In this document: piece by piece, positions 21,928 through 24,058 of the stretch
Layout: each line of letters opens with the position of its first letter
Position numbering within the stretch: position 1 is the first letter of the stretch
Source: an uncultured Oscillospiraceae bacterium
Lineage (GTDB): Bacteria; Bacillota; Clostridia; Oscillospirales; Acutalibacteraceae
DNA length: 24,058 nt
Reading direction: 5' to 3'
NCBI GenBank assembly: GCA_900543305.1
Contig: UQQZ01000037.1
Location: 1-24,058 of the forward strand
Position numbers and translations under genes: made by a program
Notes under the pieces: model-generated
Told to the model about the DNA's origin: nothing
The model's input: only the letters and a program-made list of their open reading frames with translations
Database searches by the model: none

Positions 21928-23292
21928 ATGGCAGACCAGAGCGTAACCGTACTGGGGGCCGGCCTGGCAGGCTGCGAGGCCGCCTGGCAGCTGGCCCGCC
22001 GGGGAATCCCGGTGATCCTGTATGAGATGAAGCCCGTGCGCTTTTCCCCGGCCCATCACAGAGAGGACTTTGCGGAGCTGATCTGCTCCAATTCTCTGAA
22101 GGCAGCCCGGTTGGACAGTGCCGCCGGACTGCTCAAGGAAGAGATGCGCCGGTTTGGTTCCCTGTTGGTATCCTGCGCCCAGAAAAGCCGGGTGCCTGCA
22201 GGAGGGGCCCTGGCGGTGGACCGGGAAGAGTTTTCCCGGCTGGCCACCCAGGCCATTGAGAGCGAGCCGCTCATCCAGGTGCGCCGGGAGGAAGTGACAG
22301 AGCTTCCCCAAGGCCCGGTGATTGTGGCCACCGGCCCCCTGACCTCCCAGGCCCTTTCGGAAAAGATCCAGGCCCTGTGCGGGGGCAGCCTGAGCTTTTT
22401 TGACGCGGCAGCTCCCATTGTAACCCGGGAAAGCCTGGAGATGGACCGGTGTTTCGCCGCCTCCCGGTATGACAAAGGGGAGGGGGACGACTATCTCAAC
22501 TGCCCCATGAACAAGGAAGAGTACGACCGGTTTGTGGAGGAACTGGTGGGGGCGGAGCGGGCCCCGGTTCACAGTTTTGACGCCCGGGATCCCAAGGTGT
22601 ATGAAGGGTGCATGCCCATCGAGGTGTTGGCCTCTCGGGGTCACGATGCCATCCGGTTTGGCCCCATGAAACCGGTGGGCCTGCGGGATCCCCGAACCGG
22701 CCATCGGCCTTGGGCGGTGCTGCAGCTCCGAGCGGAAAACCGGGAGGGCACTTTGTTTAACCTGGTGGGTTTCCAGACCAACTTGAAATTTGGGGAGCAG
22801 AAGCGGGTATTTGGCATGATTCCAGGGCTTTCCCAGGCGGAATTTGTCCGGTACGGAGTAATGCACCGGAACACCTTTTTGGAGTCACCCCGGCTTCTAA
22901 ACGGAGATTACTCCTTCCGGGAAAGGCCGGAGCTGTTCTTTGCCGGTCAGATCACCGGCGTGGAAGGATATATGGAATCGGCGTCCTCGGGGATTCTGGC
23001 GGGCATCAACGCGGCCCGCAGGCTCCAGGGACAGGAAACCCTGGTGCTGCCGGAGACCACCATGATGGGGGCTCTCAGCCGGTATATTTCCGGATATCAG
23101 GGAAAAGATTTTCAGCCTATGGGGGCCAATTTTGGTGTATTGCCCCCCTTGCCGGAGAAGATCCGGGACAAACGGCAGCGGTATATGGCTCTGGCCCTCC
23201 GGGGACTGGCGGATCTGGAATGCTGCTGTCAAGAAATGGGAGAGCCTTTAGAACCCAGCGCATTGGGCGCAGAAGAGAGGGAGAACGAATGA
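21928..23292 (+). CDS. trmFO: Folate-dependent tRNA (uracil-54-C5)-methyltransferase TrmFO
   Basis: TrmFO makes ribothymidine at position 54 of tRNAs using methylenetetrahydrofolate and FAD. The 454-residue protein opens with the FAD-binding VTVLGAGLAGCEAAWQLARR. It carries C53 in LICSNSLKA and C228 in YEGCMPIE, equivalent to the two functional cysteines known at 53 and 226 in Bacillus. Other family signatures are PAGGALAVDREEF, FFDAAAPIV, and FAGQITGVEGYMESASSG near the C-terminal FAD contact. ATG 21928 follows AGGAGG. The gene follows topA, a conserved Firmicutes arrangement. Its TGA overlaps the plsX ATG (ATGA), so the two are translationally coupled. Confidence 0.98.
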   Translation: MADQSVTVLGAGLAGCEAAWQLARRGIPVILYEMKPVRFSPAHHREDFAELICSNSLKAARLDSAAGLLKEEMRRFGSLLVSCAQKSRVPAGGALAVDREEFSRLATQAIESEPLIQVRREEVTELPQGPVIVATGPLTSQALSEKIQALCGGSLSFFDAAAPIVTRESLEMDRCFAASRYDKGEGDDYLNCPMNKEEYDRFVEELVGAERAPVHSFDARDPKVYEGCMPIEVLASRGHDAIRFGPMKPVGLRDPRTGHRPWAVLQLRAENREGTLFNLVGFQTNLKFGEQKRVFGMIPGLSQAEFVRYGVMHRNTFLESPRLLNGDYSFRERPELFFAGQITGVEGYMESASSGILAGINAARRLQGQETLVLPETTMMGALSRYISGYQGKDFQPMGANFGVLPPLPEKIRDKRQRYMALALRGLADLECCCQEMGEPLEPSALGAEERENE

Positions 23293-24058
23293 AAATCATT
23301 GTGGACGCTTTCGGCGGGGACAATGCCCCGGGTGAGATCCTTTTGGGTTGTGCCCAGGCAAAACAGGAGCTGGGGGTGGACATCCTCCTGACCGGAGATC
23401 GGGCCAGACTGGAGGCCTGCGCCAAGGAACTGGGGATTTCCCAGGACTTAGAGGCCATGGAGATCCTGCCCTGCGGGGAAGCTTTGACCATGGAAGACGA
23501 GCCCACCAGCGTAATTCGAGAGAAAACGGACAGTTCCATGGCCGTGGGCTTACGGGCCCTGGCCGAGGGGAAAGGAGATGCCTTTGCCAGCGCCGGCAAC
23601 AGCGGGGCCCTGGTGGTGGGCGCCACCACCATTGTAAAACGGGTCCGGGGGGTAAAACGGGTGGCTTTTGCCCCCATCATGCCCAAGAGCCAGGGATTTT
23701 TCATGCTCATCGACGGCGGTGCCAATGTGGATTGCCGGCCGGAGATGCTTTTGCAGTTTGGCCTGATGGGCTCCGCCTATATGAAACGGGTCATGGGCAT
23801 TGAAAATCCCCGTGTGGGCCTTGCCAATGTGGGCACGGAAGACCACAAGGGCGACCAGCTCCGGCAGGAATCCCTGGCGCTGCTGCGGGCCTGCAAAGAC
23901 GTTCAGTTTGTGGGCAACGTGGAAGCTCGTGATATTCCCTTTGACGGGGCGGATGTGATTGTTGCCGACGGCTTTACCGGCAACATGATCTTGAAGCTTT
24001 ACGAGGGCGTGGCCATGGCTTTGATGGACAAGATCAAAGGGGTCTTTATGGGCAGCAT
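23289..24058 (+). CDS. plsX: Phosphate acyltransferase PlsX (partial, 3' end missing)
   Basis: PlsX converts acyl-ACP and phosphate to acyl-phosphate, the donor for PlsY in phosphatidic acid synthesis. The first 256 codons are visible; the family is about 330-350 residues, so roughly a quarter is beyond the window. Signatures are VDAFGGDNAP at 5-14 (phenylalanine where many homologues have methionine), ASAGNSGALV around 101-110, MLIDGGANVDC, GLANVGTEDHKGD and DGFTGNMILKLYEG. No stop codon occurs before the window ends. ATG 23289 overlaps the trmFO TGA, and GAGAGGGAG just upstream can serve as ribosome site. Bacterial plsX is often followed by acpP and rnc, which would lie beyond this window. 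Confidence 0.96.
   Translation, partial: MKIIVDAFGGDNAPGEILLGCAQAKQELGVDILLTGDRARLEACAKELGISQDLEAMEILPCGEALTMEDEPTSVIREKTDSSMAVGLRALAEGKGDAFASAGNSGALVVGATTIVKRVRGVKRVAFAPIMPKSQGFFMLIDGGANVDCRPEMLLQFGLMGSAYMKRVMGIENPRVGLANVGTEDHKGDQLRQESLALLRACKDVQFVGNVEARDIPFDGADVIVADGFTGNMILKLYEGVAMALMDKIKGVFMGS

Noticed and set aside
19681..22866. A 1061-codon open frame on the minus strand opposite topA and trmFO
   Set aside because: It lies fully antisense to two unmistakable genes. Its translation is rich in His, Gly, Leu and Gln without recognisable domains, as expected when codon bias in a GC-rich genome removes stop codons from the opposite strand. The same applies to long antisense frames at 9177-11372, 11412-12917, 12898-15180 and 3090-4133.

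Overview
The window reads as a chromosomal housekeeping segment of a fairly GC-rich, endospore-forming Clostridia member, probably a gut Oscillospiraceae-type bacterium. The evidence is spoIIR (sporulation signalling), AddA/AddB instead of RecBCD, an infC-rpmI-rplT operon with a Firmicutes-style leader attenuator, TrmFO (the folate-dependent enzyme), and the Firmicutes gene order dprA-topA-trmFO. The genus is inference; no rRNA is present.

Left part (1-4930). A class I aminotransferase, cut by the window start, overlaps a DUF362 protein with two [4Fe-4S] sites. ispE (isoprenoid precursor synthesis) follows and ends at a clear terminator. A small SdpI/DUF1648 membrane protein then converges, across a shared bidirectional terminator, on a minus-strand ArsP_2-type heavy-metal or manganese exporter. 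The exporter has its own extended -10 promoter and a dyad in the leader.

Middle (5015-15393). spoIIR is followed by a 399-nt non-coding stretch holding three direct copies of a 110-bp unit, ending exactly at the addB start. addB and addA overlap and encode the double-strand-break processing helicase-nuclease. A cytoplasmic GH2 beta-mannosidase follows.

Right part (15394-24058). A 469-nt non-coding stretch carries GC-rich repeats, a perfect sigma-A promoter (TTGACA-N17-TATAAT) and a structured leader ending in a terminator hairpin. This leader precedes infC, which very probably starts at an AUU codon, then rpmI and rplT. After another terminator come a TrmH/SpoU-family RNA methyltransferase and an overlapping dprA. 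The DprA is unusually long because its C-terminal winged-helix region is present in three copies with an exact 255-bp period. topA (with its own promoter and a structured leader), trmFO and plsX (cut by the window end) complete the window.

Nothing here is clearly a new multi-gene system. The most distinctive signals are the tandem winged-helix expansion in DprA, the 110-bp intergenic triplicate before addB, the AUU start and attenuator of infC, and the structured leaders of topA and the metal exporter.
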